Shown here: positions 32,801 through 41,500 of the stretch, piece by piece
Layout: every line of letters begins with the position of its first letter
Numbering within the stretch: position 1 is the first letter of the stretch
From: DATDVT01 sp035289905
Lineage (GTDB): Archaea; Nanobdellota; Nanobdellia; SCGC-AAA011-G17; GW2011-AR18
Length of the DNA: 53,777 nt
Reading direction: 5' to 3'
NCBI GenBank assembly: GCA_035289905.1
Contig: DATDVT010000026.1
Coordinates: 1 to 53,777, forward strand
Notes under the pieces: model-generated
What the model was told of the DNA's origin: nothing
The model's database searches: none
Seen by the model: only the letters and a program-made list of their open reading frames with translations
Program-made: the position numbers and the translations under genes

Positions 32801-33762
32801 TTTCTTTTAATAAATCTGAATTATTTATAAAAGAAGCATATTTTTATGCTAATCAAATTACTAGTTTATTAGATTCTTTAACTATTAAAAGTAAAATTTC
32901 ACAGAGAAAAGGAAATATAAGAAAAGATGGGGTAAGAACTATTAAAATAGTTATAACTATTGATAAGCAGTTAGATAATATGATTTTATTTTTGAGTAAG
33001 GTAGGATATAGATATTGTAAAAGAAAAGAAATTGAAGGAAAAAAGTGGTTGAGTTATTTAATGTTTAGAAATAAATGGAAGCAAGATAGAATTGAATTAA
33101 AAAGAAAAGCTTTAAATTTATATGATATACGGGGATTACGAAGGATAAAAATAACAAGAATTTTAGATATTAAGGATTATGAAGTATACTATAGTAAAAA
33201 TGTTTGTTTCTCTAAAATTATAATGAGCTTTGATGATTGGATAAAAACTAGATATAAAAATGAAACCATATTCGAACAAATTATTGATAAACAAAATGCA
33301 GGGGAGGAGGAAGTTTATGATCTAGCAGTTGAGAATGTTCATAATTTTGTTTCGAATGATATTGTGGTTCATAATTGCCACGAGTTCTTACCTAAAGAGG
33401 GAAAGACGTTAGCTAGTGATGCTTTGATTCAAGTTTTAAGAGAGGGTAGACAGCCAGGTGTGAGTTTGATAGCAGCTTCTCAACAGCCAGGAATGATTCA
33501 TAATGATATGATTACCCAGACAGATATTGTTATAGCACATAGATTAACTGCTAAAAGAGATATTGCTGCTTTGAATGCAATGATGCAATCTTATACTGGC
33601 GCAGATATAAGAAAATATTTGAATGCTTTACCAAATCTCAAGGGTAGTGCTTTAATTTTAGATGATAATTCTGAAAGGTTGTATCCTATAAGGGTAAGAC
33701 CTAGATTGAGTTGGCATGGTGGCGAGGCGCCAAGAGCAGTTAGACCTGAGAAAAATATTTAA
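29839..33762 (+). CDS. HerA-like FtsK/HerA-superfamily ATPase with two inteins
   Basis: The 1307-aa precursor contains a 431-aa ATPase after removal of inteins of 435 and 441 aa. Extein motifs: Walker A GKRGSGK-S (residues 55-61 then 497), a strand AILIFDTMGIYW, Walker B VWLLIDE-CHEFLP (residues 732-738 then 1180), and ASQQPGMIHNDMITQTD with an arginine-finger-like region AHRLTAKRD. The N-terminus (MYEIVVGRNDIER) is a shortened HAS-type beta region. HerA helicase/translocases act with NurA in end resection; NurA is not visible here. Both inteins split ATP-binding or hydrolysis motifs, so the protein is dead until spliced. Confidence 0.9.
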   Translation: MYEIVVGRNDIERKELGLKGSVFLGKHYVQMGSVVSLSNKVYMDVARSHVVFIVGKRGSGKCIHGDTLITLDDGSLVPIKNLENNERNILSLNHNLKIKSTQKSEFFSRNVDRLLYIKLRSGKSIKLTQEHPLLTVKGWVPVQDLKVGSRIATPRVMDCFGSYNMLDHEVKLLAYLIAEGHTKKIVIFSNTDKDIINDFKDSLYSFDSNLELVEERFGSYRISMPFWRNEVLEVNVARDKMGKFISSEDKNIYKKRSIRQLIEREELFGLLSKEKYLSQNILRLNKSKLALFLNRLFSCDGSIYSSNNTWEISYASSSRKLIDQIHHLLLRFGILSRIRTKKIKFNGNCFDSYEIVIGSSNVVTFINQIGFFGEKSLKQKIALVELSKKSWNPNTDIIPKEIWNVTQPKDWTNIGRALGYKYPKAMRETLRYSPSRQKLLQIANVEQNEILLSLSTSDVFWDEIVSIELLEGDFMVYDLSVPVNHNFIANDIIIHNSYSLGVIAEEMCNLPEEVSNKLAILIFDTMGIYWTMKYENEKDDDLLREWGLRKKALDVDIYTPAGYYEQYKEEGMPANFKFTINPSEIEVNDWCMAFDVGLMSQEGILIENVVGNLKKRGDFSLEDVVVDLEQVKDVDENVRKAVINRFKAAISWGLFDIKGTKLKDILRGGRASVLDISCYNNWTVKTLVVGLICRKLMLERMAARKKEELVDVERGYSRFSNPLELAEQMPIVWLLIDECLPYNAEIITSKNHTAIGDIINDFEKGENIDVWAYNTEIKQYGYYPVQAVYRKGKRSLIKIITETGRDLICTPNHRILTKNGFIHSNLANNVGVPAVYHHDQNLNSVKARLLGCIFGDSWLSNNRSVEFSRKGCEDDLLKIKDDLFVLNLSSGLIHSRDTKSKICDSDGKIVEVNGLSQSICYSRKAFNFFKDLGAPVGIKVINVVKIPEWIINGDNKVKSEFLAALFASDRTSPSLAKKIYSDYNPIELSFNKSELFIKEAYFYANQITSLLDSLTIKSKISQRKGNIRKDGVRTIKIVITIDKQLDNMILFLSKVGYRYCKRKEIEGKKWLSYLMFRNKWKQDRIELKRKALNLYDIRGLRRIKITRILDIKDYEVYYSKNVCFSKIIMSFDDWIKTRYKNETIFEQIIDKQNAGEEEVYDLAVENVHNFVSNDIVVHNCHEFLPKEGKTLASDALIQVLREGRQPGVSLIAASQQPGMIHNDMITQTDIVIAHRLTAKRDIAALNAMMQSYTGADIRKYLNALPNLKGSALILDDNSERLYPIRVRPRLSWHGGEAPRAVRPEKNI
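30022..31326 (+). other. HerA intein 1 (in Walker A), 435 aa
   Basis: It begins with Cys62 (CIHGDTLITLDDGS), directly after the Walker A lysine, and ends ANDIIIHN at residue 496 before Ser497. Block B is KLTQEHPLLTV, C-terminal blocks are MVYDLSVPVNHNFI and IIHN. Endonuclease motifs LLAYLIAEGH and FLNRLFSCDGS are present with acidic residues. Removal joins K61 to S497, restoring GKS of the P-loop. Confidence 0.94.
32053..33375 (+). other. HerA intein 2 (in Walker B), 441 aa
   Basis: It begins with Cys739 (CLPYNAEIITSKN), after the Walker B pair DE, and ends SNDIVVHN at residue 1179 before Cys1180. Block B is LICTPNHRILT and the C-terminal blocks are EVYDLAVENVHNFV and VVHN. LAGLIDADG-like motifs RLLGCIFGDSW and FLAALFASDRT are visible. 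It differs strongly in sequence from intein 1, so the two were acquired independently. Confidence 0.94.
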
Positions 33763-33848
33763 TTGGGTCAGAAGCTACTCCATCAGTCATTCTTTAATCC
33801 TAGGGTGTTCACTTCATCATTCCCTTATTTTAAAAGTGATAATGATAT

Positions 33849-34172
33849 TTATTCATTTCCTATATATATTTCATTATCTATGAGTTTTTTTTGGCTGCCA
33901 ATTTTGAATGTAACTGGGTATTCATTTACTAGAATTGGATTTCTATTAGCGTCATAGGATATAAAGTATTGATTATTATTAAATTTTATATATGGAATTA
34001 TATCTGATTTATCCCCATCCTTGATTTCTACACCTTTTAGTTTAGTACCTTGTTCGGATAATCTATCAGTAATATCTGATCCACAACTTCTCATTAGGAA
34101 TGTACTACTAACACTAAGCCCGGCTGTTAAAATCCAGGATCCAATTAATATTGGCCATCTTATTTCAGGCAT
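33849..34172 (-). CDS. Membrane-anchored or secreted small protein, unknown
   Basis: A 107-aa protein. MPEIRW is followed by a hydrophobic segment (PILIGSWILTAGLSVSSTFLM) that could be an anchor or signal peptide, then a soluble part with KLKGVEIKDGDKSD and strands YIKFNNNQYFISYDA and NEYPVTFKI. This looks like a small beta-rich extracytoplasmic domain. No family recognised. It converges on the HerA gene, with an 86-nt gap. Confidence 0.5.
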   Translation of the reverse strand: MPEIRWPILIGSWILTAGLSVSSTFLMRSCGSDITDRLSEQGTKLKGVEIKDGDKSDIIPYIKFNNNQYFISYDANRNPILVNEYPVTFKIGSQKKLIDNEIYIGNE

Positions 34173-34302
34173 TTTGCTATCTCCAAATGTTACTATTATA
34201 AAGTGATATTATTTAAAGCTTTCGGTTGAGGGCTTTACACATAATATAAGTTTTTGTAATTAAAGTTGATTTATTGTGCAGAATGAGATTTTTGCATTAA
34301 AA

Positions 34303-34401
34303 TTAATTATTACTAATAAAAACGAAATAAAAGAAGAATACAATTAATCCTATAAAGAATAGTATCTTCCAATTTCTGATTAACCAATCAACTATTTTCA
34401 T
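34303..34401 (-). CDS. Possible 32-aa single-TM peptide
   Basis: Minus-strand ORF MKIVDWLIRNWKILFFIGLI followed by VFFFYFVFISNN: a charged amphipathic start and one TM helix. It occupies the 357-nt gap between the 107-aa protein and the repeat protein, in the same direction. It may be a real micro-membrane protein, but chance hydrophobic ORFs are common in AT-rich DNA. The rest of the gap shows only AT-rich runs. Confidence 0.35.
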   Translation of the reverse strand: MKIVDWLIRNWKILFFIGLIVFFFYFVFISNN

Positions 34402-34529
34402 TCTAACTTATTCCTCATATAGGTTAATAATATTACTGTAAGCAATATATATATAGTTAATGCCATAGGTAGTTCACAAATAAGGATAATTTTGGTCTTC
34501 ATTTAAAACAAAATTTTTTTAAAAAATTA

Positions 34530-34997
34530 TTATTGATTGTTTATAATTTTTTTTACTATATTATTCCTTTTTATCTTTGCATAGTTTTTATTAATTGTTC
34601 CTATGTTTATTGTTCCAGTATTTTCTATTTTATTTACTTTTATTACTGTTATCTTACTATTTTCATTATTTTCTATTGATTTTTCATTATTTTCTTTAAG
34701 ATTTAAGAAATTTTTATTAATTGTTCCTATGTTTATTGTTCCAGTATTTTCTATTTTATTTACTCTTATTATAGTTGGTTTTTCTAATCCAATTAAATTT
34801 TTTAAAAAATTTATCCAATTTGGCTCGTCAATTGGTTCTTCTTGAGATAGACATTCAGCATTCAGAATGTCACACTCATCATGGGTAATTCCTAGATTAT
34901 CACATTCATTGTGAGTCAATTGGTTGCAGGATTCTTGGGCGAATACTCCAAGTGTACTTAATATGAGACAACAAAATATAGTTAGAACTTTTTTCAT
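34530..34997 (-). CDS. Secreted protein with two identical 18-residue repeats
   Basis: A 155-aa protein with a clear signal peptide (MKKVLTIFCCLILSTLGVFA, cleavage before QES). The mature N-terminus has four cysteines in a repeating pattern (ESCNQLTHNECDNL, THDECDILNAEC), suggesting disulfides. Then two exact copies of VNKIENTGTINIGTINKN follow, separated by 24 residues rich in Asn and Glu. The TGTINIGTIN strand pattern is reminiscent of repetitive beta structures of surface proteins. No family recognised; surface role inferred from the signal peptide. Confidence 0.65.
   Translation of the reverse strand: MKKVLTIFCCLILSTLGVFAQESCNQLTHNECDNLGITHDECDILNAECLSQEEPIDEPNWINFLKNLIGLEKPTIIRVNKIENTGTINIGTINKNFLNLKENNEKSIENNENSKITVIKVNKIENTGTINIGTINKNYAKIKRNNIVKKIINNQ
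34585..34763. repeat. Exact 53-nt direct repeat (34585-34637 and 34711-34763)
   Basis: The two copies are identical over 53 nt and start 126 nt apart, inside the secreted-protein gene. They encode the duplicated 18-residue unit. Complete nucleotide identity, including third positions, means recent duplication or gene conversion. Confidence 0.9.
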
Positions 34998-35084
34998 TTT
35001 TTCACCTCTTTGTTTTTAAATAATAGTTCTAAGGTCTATATATAAACTATTTAATCTAAATATTTCTTTTGGTTAATATATATT

Positions 35085-36056
35085 CTAATCATTATTTTTT
35101 AGATCAAGGCATACTCTATAAATTCTCGCTGATTGTTGACCACATTTTGTTGTCTTTAAATGTAAAAATTTGAATTGTTTTTGAATTGTTTTTCTTTTTT
35201 CTTTTATTTTATCTAATTCAGAAAAGAGATATAGATGAATGAATGTTTTTTTCTTTAATAGATTTTTTGTTATTGAGATGTAGTCTTCTGCATTTTTAGG
35301 TGCAGGCATAATGATTCTATCGAATTTTTTATTTATTCTTGGAATTATTTTTTTTACATCTTCATTGTATAGGGTTATATTTTTACAATTATTTATTTTT
35401 ATGTTTTCTTCTGCTAGTTTATTGGCTTTAGAATTTATTTCTATTCCTATAATTTTTTTTGCTTTTGTATTTTTTGAGATATTTATAGGATAAACTCCAC
35501 ACCCAGAGAACATTACTAATATGGTTTCGTTTGGACGAATTAATTTATTAATTCTATTTCTTTCAGTTGCTAGTCTTGGTGAAAAATATGTTTCATTTAT
35601 TTTTATTTTTAATTGTATGTTGTTTTCTTTATGAAGTGTTGTAAATATTTTTTTCCCTGCTAGGAATTCATATTTTTGAAGTCTAAATTTTCCTTTATGT
35701 TCTGAGGCTTTTCTTACTATTGTTTTTATTTTTTTGTTTGTTTTTAATAATAGTTTGGCAATTTCTTTTTTTTGTTTTAAATTTTTTATATCGATTTCTA
35801 AAATGGCAATTGTACCTATTACATCATAACTACTTTTAAGTTTTGGGTTTATTTTCTTTAATTCTTTTTTAAAATTCAATATCTTTTTTATTTTCTTTAA
35901 TTTTAGTTTAACTTCAGGATATTTTTTTTGGGGTTTTTTTGTTGCTAGATATGCGTTTTCGTTGACAACTTTTATTTTGTAGTCTTTTGATAAATTTTCT
36001 TTTAAATCATGTTTTACTTTTTCAATATCTTTTTTTTTGATTTTTATTGTAGGCAT
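35085..36056 (-). CDS. trm5: Trm5-type tRNA (guanine-37 N1)-methyltransferase
   Basis: A 323-aa class I methyltransferase. Elements of the Trm5 family are in order: a D1-like N-terminal region, YDVIGTIAILEID, TIVRKASEHKGKFRLQKYE, YFSPRLATERNRI, the SAM motif VMFSGCGVYPINISK, GIEINSKANKLAEENI, and IIMPAPKNAEDYI. It makes m1G37, or the wyosine precursor, next to the anticodon, preventing frameshifts. The track frame opens at TTG 36062, but ATG 36056 (MPTIKIKKKD) is the likely start. Divergent from the giant protein gene at 36097. Confidence 0.9.
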   Translation of the reverse strand: MPTIKIKKKDIEKVKHDLKENLSKDYKIKVVNENAYLATKKPQKKYPEVKLKLKKIKKILNFKKELKKINPKLKSSYDVIGTIAILEIDIKNLKQKKEIAKLLLKTNKKIKTIVRKASEHKGKFRLQKYEFLAGKKIFTTLHKENNIQLKIKINETYFSPRLATERNRINKLIRPNETILVMFSGCGVYPINISKNTKAKKIIGIEINSKANKLAEENIKINNCKNITLYNEDVKKIIPRINKKFDRIIMPAPKNAEDYISITKNLLKKKTFIHLYLFSELDKIKEKRKTIQKQFKFLHLKTTKCGQQSARIYRVCLDLKNND

Positions 36057-36065
36057 TATCAAAAC

Positions 36066-36091
36066 CTTTATATAAATAAATTTCTAGGAGG
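36066..36091 (+). promoter_or_regulatory. TATA box and Shine-Dalgarno before the giant-protein operon
   Basis: CTTTATATAAATA (36066-36078) is a TATA box and AGGAGG (36086-36091) a perfect Shine-Dalgarno 5 nt before ATG 36097. The two are so close that a start site 25 nt after the TATA would leave the Shine-Dalgarno out of the mRNA; another promoter further up is therefore possible. Confidence 0.5.
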
Positions 36092-36096
36092 TATAT

Positions 36097-38580
36097 ATGT
36101 TTTATCTCCTAAGAAAGAGAATTGTTTTAGTGTTAGCTTTTTTATTAGTTATACCTTTTGTTTCTGGGTTAAGTTTTCCTTCTTTAATAAGTACATATAA
36201 TCAATTTTCTGGTTGGTTAGATTTTTTAATATTTTTTTTAATATTCTTTAGTTTGCCTAAAATTGTTTTTAAGAAGCATTTTGAGGGCGAAGAATCAGGG
36301 GCATTTAATGCTTTGTGTTTAGGCATTGGTCTGGTTTTAAGTTTTGCTATGTTGGGATTGGAATATTATTTCGGAGTTAATATTTTTAGTTTTGGTCCTT
36401 TGGCAATTCTTGTTTTGGTGCTTGCAGTTTTATTACCTTTAATTGGGTTGTTTAAGAAAGAAGGTGAAGGGGGAAGTAATAGATGGTTAGCTTTTTTGAT
36501 AATTTTGTTAATAATTCTGTTAGCAGTTTGGTTTTTTTATCCTGAATTATTGACATATATTCCTTACGGTGATGACCTTTGGTGGATTTTGATAGTTATT
36601 ATCGGTCTAATTTTGTTGCTTTTATTATTGAAGGGGGTATCTAAGCATGTTAAATGGCCTGAGTGGAGCAGGAAAGAGAAACGACCTGATTATAGTAAGG
36701 AGGGATTGTCTCCTTATGATGGTTCTTCTGCTGGTGTTGAGAGAGAACCTTTTAAGCACGGGGATTTGGTCGATAATAAAACTGGACAACCTAATAAAGA
36801 AGACAAGGTTTTAGGTTATTCTAAATTAAAAATAAAGATAGAGTTTAAGCCTTCTAAGAGAATTTTTGGGGATACAGAGGATTTTGTTGTTGTTTCTAAT
36901 GTTAATGGCGGTTCTGGAGATTATGTATACCAATGGTCTTTACCTGGATTAGCTGGTGTAATTTCTGATAAACCGTATGTTCAATTAAGTGGACGTAATT
37001 TTCCTTTACCTTCAGGTAAAGATAAGATTGAATATGCAATTGAATTAGTGGTCAGGGATAACACTACCGGGAATCTTGTTAAGGCTGTTAGTAGGTTTAA
37101 GATTAAGAGGATGGATATTTTTACTAAAGAGAAGATTGGTATTGTTGTTCAGGATATGATTGATGGCCGGTCTTTGCAAGAGGGTAGTAAATTTATACAG
37201 CTTAGAGATCCTATTTTTGTTGCTTCTAATGGTGGTGATTTGTTAATAAGTGCAGTAATCAGTGGGGGTTATGTTGTTGGAGAGCATGATATTGTTTGGG
37301 ATGTAGGTGTCCCTTTGGGTGTAAGAACGAAGGCAGAGTCTTTTATTTTTAATAGTGGTGATTGGGGCTTTGGTAAGGGATTTTTTACTGGTAAACAAAA
37401 AAATGAAGAAACTAAGACAATAGGGTTAAAGGTAAGGTATAAGGGAAAACTTGTTGAGAAGGCTTTTAATTTAGTGTTGTTGAAAAGAGAGCATGAAGAT
37501 CATGTAAAGATTAAGATTGATAAGCCTATTTCTCAGGACTTTGCTATTGGTGAACAGATTGAGTTGTTGGCTAGGGTTGAAAGAGATGATTATAGTGTTG
37601 TTGAAAAGATTGTTTGGTATTATATGTTTGGGGGTTTAAAGGGTTTTAATAAGAAGAGTTCTAGGCCAATAATGGTTTCTAATGTAGTACTTGAAACTGA
37701 TAGCGGTGTTTCACAAACTGTAGTTTTGCCAGTTATAAAGGAAGGATCTTATGTTATTTATGCTGTAGCTAAGGGTACGGGTGGAATAATTGATAGTGAT
37801 TATGATAGGGTTCTTGTTAATTTTTTTACTAATAAATTAGAGATAATTAAACCAAAGAATTTGAGTAGGCATTTTAATCATAATATATTGGATTTAGAAT
37901 GCGATTTTAGAGATTTTACAGGAAGGATTCAGTTTTTGCAATGGGTTTTGTTTGATTCTACAGGAAATAATGTTATGAAAGATAATAATGGGAATCCCAT
38001 GGTAGTGATGGATGATTTATTAAAGATAAGTGGAAAACAAGGTTTGAAGGTTGCGATACCAAAACAGTTAGATATTAGTGATCTGGATTCTGAAGTTTAT
38101 GTTGTTGCTTTATTTGCTTTGAATAGTTCAAATGATATATTTGATCAAAAAAGGGTGAGAATTAGGGTTGAAAAACCACAGAATCCTGTATTGAAGATTG
38201 TAGAACCAGAGGTTCGTAAGAGAATTACACAGGGTTATGTGCCTGGAGAATCTTTAAAGTATAGGATTAAGTTGACTGATCCAGATAAAATATGTAGTCC
38301 TTCTTTATTTGAATGGGAAATATATGATATAAATGGAATGCGTATTCCAATTAAATTATCTTCTGTTAAGGGAGGAACTTTTGTTATACCTAAAACTATG
38401 CCTTTCGGAAATTATACGTTAATGGTTAGTGCTGTGAACGTTAGAGTTAAGTCTAGTTTTAAGGGTTATTATACTGGAGAGATTGATAGAAAAGATTTAT
38501 TACCCTTTAAAGATAAAGTTGATTTTGTTGTTAAGAATCGTTTAGTTAAGATAAGGAGAATAATATGGCCGAACCCTTAA
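36097..38580 (+). CDS. Large six-TM protein with long cytoplasmic beta-rich region, unknown
   Basis: An 827-aa protein. Six hydrophobic segments lie within residues 9-180; charges (RKR at the start, KIVFKKH after TM2, FKKEG after TM4, KHVKWPEWSRKEKR after TM6) place both ends in the cytoplasm by the positive-inside rule. From about residue 245 onward there are repeated beta-sandwich-like units of 90-110 residues with a motif such as NVNGGSGDYVYQWSLPG, typical of PKD/Ig-like folds. If TM1 were a cleaved signal peptide the topology would flip. A strong Shine-Dalgarno supports the start. It overlaps the next gene by 16 nt. Confidence 0.7.
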   Translation: MFYLLRKRIVLVLAFLLVIPFVSGLSFPSLISTYNQFSGWLDFLIFFLIFFSLPKIVFKKHFEGEESGAFNALCLGIGLVLSFAMLGLEYYFGVNIFSFGPLAILVLVLAVLLPLIGLFKKEGEGGSNRWLAFLIILLIILLAVWFFYPELLTYIPYGDDLWWILIVIIGLILLLLLLKGVSKHVKWPEWSRKEKRPDYSKEGLSPYDGSSAGVEREPFKHGDLVDNKTGQPNKEDKVLGYSKLKIKIEFKPSKRIFGDTEDFVVVSNVNGGSGDYVYQWSLPGLAGVISDKPYVQLSGRNFPLPSGKDKIEYAIELVVRDNTTGNLVKAVSRFKIKRMDIFTKEKIGIVVQDMIDGRSLQEGSKFIQLRDPIFVASNGGDLLISAVISGGYVVGEHDIVWDVGVPLGVRTKAESFIFNSGDWGFGKGFFTGKQKNEETKTIGLKVRYKGKLVEKAFNLVLLKREHEDHVKIKIDKPISQDFAIGEQIELLARVERDDYSVVEKIVWYYMFGGLKGFNKKSSRPIMVSNVVLETDSGVSQTVVLPVIKEGSYVIYAVAKGTGGIIDSDYDRVLVNFFTNKLEIIKPKNLSRHFNHNILDLECDFRDFTGRIQFLQWVLFDSTGNNVMKDNNGNPMVVMDDLLKISGKQGLKVAIPKQLDISDLDSEVYVVALFALNSSNDIFDQKRVRIRVEKPQNPVLKIVEPEVRKRITQGYVPGESLKYRIKLTDPDKICSPSLFEWEIYDINGMRIPIKLSSVKGGTFVIPKTMPFGNYTLMVSAVNVRVKSSFKGYYTGEIDRKDLLPFKDKVDFVVKNRLVKIRRIIWPNP

Positions 38581-41500
38581 TTATTAATGTAAAGATTGGA
38601 GAGGGAAAAAACGTAGAGGTTTTTTATTCTGATAGTTCTAATTTGGTTGCTAAGGTTGGTTTTATTTATAAAAAGGTTGATGAAGAGTTTTGGCATAAAG
38701 AAATTTCTGAAGTTAAGTCTTCAAAACAATTGTTTGATTCTTGGAAGGAAAAAGAAACTGTAAAAATGGTTAAGTTAAATATTTTATTTGATGAACATTT
38801 TAGTGGAGCTTATGAGTATAAGGTTGCTTTATTTAATTCAAATGAAGAGGTTTTAGTAGAATCAGATGACAGTTGTTTTTTTGTAATGCCAGAGAGTGAT
38901 TTAGGTTTAAAAATAATTTCACCAAGGGACGTTATTGAAGATAATAATGGAAAGATTGGTTTACAACAAGGATTGAATTTTGTTTATGATTTAAAGGGAT
39001 TGTCTCCTTTGAGTTCTAATGTTTTTGTTAGGTGGTTTTTAGTTGAAGGGGATTATGTTGATAATGGATTGTTTAGTGAAGGGGGATTGATTAAGAACAA
39101 TAAAGTAAAATTTCTTTTTGATTCAGATACAAAAGACTTAGATAAATTTAAGCGTTATTCTTTAGAAGATTTTGATATTACTAATAAAGGGATTTATACT
39201 TTAATTGTTGGGGTTTTTAAAGAAGAAATTATTGAATCTAATTTAATAGATCAAGATAGTATACTCTTAGATGTTGTAGATAGTGATTTAAATGTAAAAA
39301 TGAAAGTGATTGAGGTTGTTGATTCGATAACAAGAGAAAAAATATATTCTGTTTTAAATAATAAGGACATAATAAAATTGAGAGATGATATTGACTATCA
39401 GTTTTATCTGGAGATAGAAGATAGTGTTGGTGTTCTTGAGAATATTGGTATTGGATATAATGGGAGATATAAAACCATTTCTGCTTTAAATAAAGAGTTT
39501 ACTCTTAAGTTTGATTCGCCTTGGGTTGGGGAAAGAATAGTAGAGATTTCTCCAATTGGTTTAAATGGGAATTTAGTTGGAGAAATTTTTAGGTTTATAG
39601 TTCTTTGTGAGGAGGGTGATAGGAATGGAGTGAGGTTTAAGTTTTTAGCTTATAAAGATCTTTTAGGGAATAATGTTACTAGGCTCTTAAAGGAGAATAG
39701 TAATAATTTTATTTCAAAACAACTTTATGAGGTTGGGGTTAATGTTTTTAATTTTAGTGGAAATGTTGAGGCTGTTGAATTTGGTTATATTGTAAATAAT
39801 TTAGAGGAGCCTTTATTTCTTGTAAAACCTATAAGTGTTCTTAAAGGTAGTGCAGGGGATATTTCTTTTCCTTATGATTTTAGTGCTTTGAATTGGAGGG
39901 GAGATTTAATATTGTATGTTAGGGGGGTTTTGGGATTAAGGAAAAATAGTATTAAGTATACAACACCAAGTTATATAAAAATTAGTACTTCTGGCGTTGA
40001 GGTTTATTTATCTGATTATAGAACGGGTTTAAAACCTTATGGTGTAAAATTTGGTCAGATTCTTTCTTTAAATGTTAAGGTTGAAGATCCTTCAGATAAA
40101 GTAGGTTCAGTTGTTTTATGGTATCAATGTAAAGATAAGGGAGAGTTTGTAGTAGCTGTTGATTATCCTGAAGGGGATGTACTTAATGAGGGTGAAAATT
40201 TAGTACGAAGGATTGGGAGTAAGGATTTTTCTATTGATTGGAGTGTTAGTTGTGATGATGATTTTTTGTTAATTGTTAGAGCGTATGGTAAGGGGGATAA
40301 AACTAATGTTTTAAATGAACAAAGGATTAATTTTGAATTATTAGAGGTTGTAAGTGTTATAGTTAAGTTTTTGCATAATTTAAATTCTGAGGGTATTTAT
40401 GAGGTTCCATTTGGAGACTTTAATTTAGTTGTTGATTATGATAATAGTGTTGGTTTAGCTGCTGAAGTTTATATTAAATATGATAATTATTTTTTAGGAA
40501 GGATTTCTATACCTAAGGGAAAGAATAGACTAGTTTTACCTTATAATTTTAAATTGTTGAGGGGCTGGGATGGGGAGAGAAAATTTGTTACACAATGTGT
40601 GGATAGTAAGGGGTATCTTGTTGGTAAGGGAGATGTTCTTAGGGTTAAATTGATTGATAAAAAACTTTCTGAATCTACTAAAATTGAATTAAATAGTGTG
40701 AATGCTAAAAGATTTGATGATTATTATTTATTAAATAAAAGGGTTGGTGAGAATTTATTTAAATTAAAGATAGTTAATAAAGATAAAGATATAGATAGAA
40801 TTGTTTTGGGAGAGGTTATGGGTGGTGGTATTTTTGAACTTCTTGGTGTTGTTTTTGATAAAAATAAACATGTGCAGATTTTAGATGTAGAGGATATTTT
40901 TGATTTATGGTGGGATGGTAATAAAGAGGTATGTTTTGTTGGTTATGATAAAAAAGGGATTGTTAGTACAAATGTTGTTAAAGTGATTTTAAGGTTGCCT
41001 GAGACTAATGTGAAATTAGTTGGTTTAAATGATATTAAGGTTATTAATAAGGGTGAGAGGTATGATATTTATAGTCTAGAGAATGAATACAGGGTTGTTG
41101 TAGACGATAAAAGGGGAATAATAGATCAAGTTAGATTTGGTTGGTTTGATGAATTTGGTTATAATGTTTATATTGATCTGAAAAAAGATAGAATGTTTAA
41201 ATATGAATTTAGGGCTAAGGAATTATGGTCTGGTGATAAGGATTGTTATATAGTTGGCGTAGATAATAATCGTAAATTTGTTGGACCGGTTTTTAATTTT
41301 ATTTTAAGGAGATATTCAGAGGATGATTTAGCTTTAATGTTGAGGGAAAAATATTTGGCTAGATATCTTTGGTGGGGGAGTAAAAATCAATACTCGAGCG
41401 AAGATTTGTTAGCTATTGATCTAGGTGTTGTGTTATTACAGAGTTTTTTTAGTTCTTTAAAAATTAATCAAAAAAATATTTACGGAGAATTGGTTTTGGG

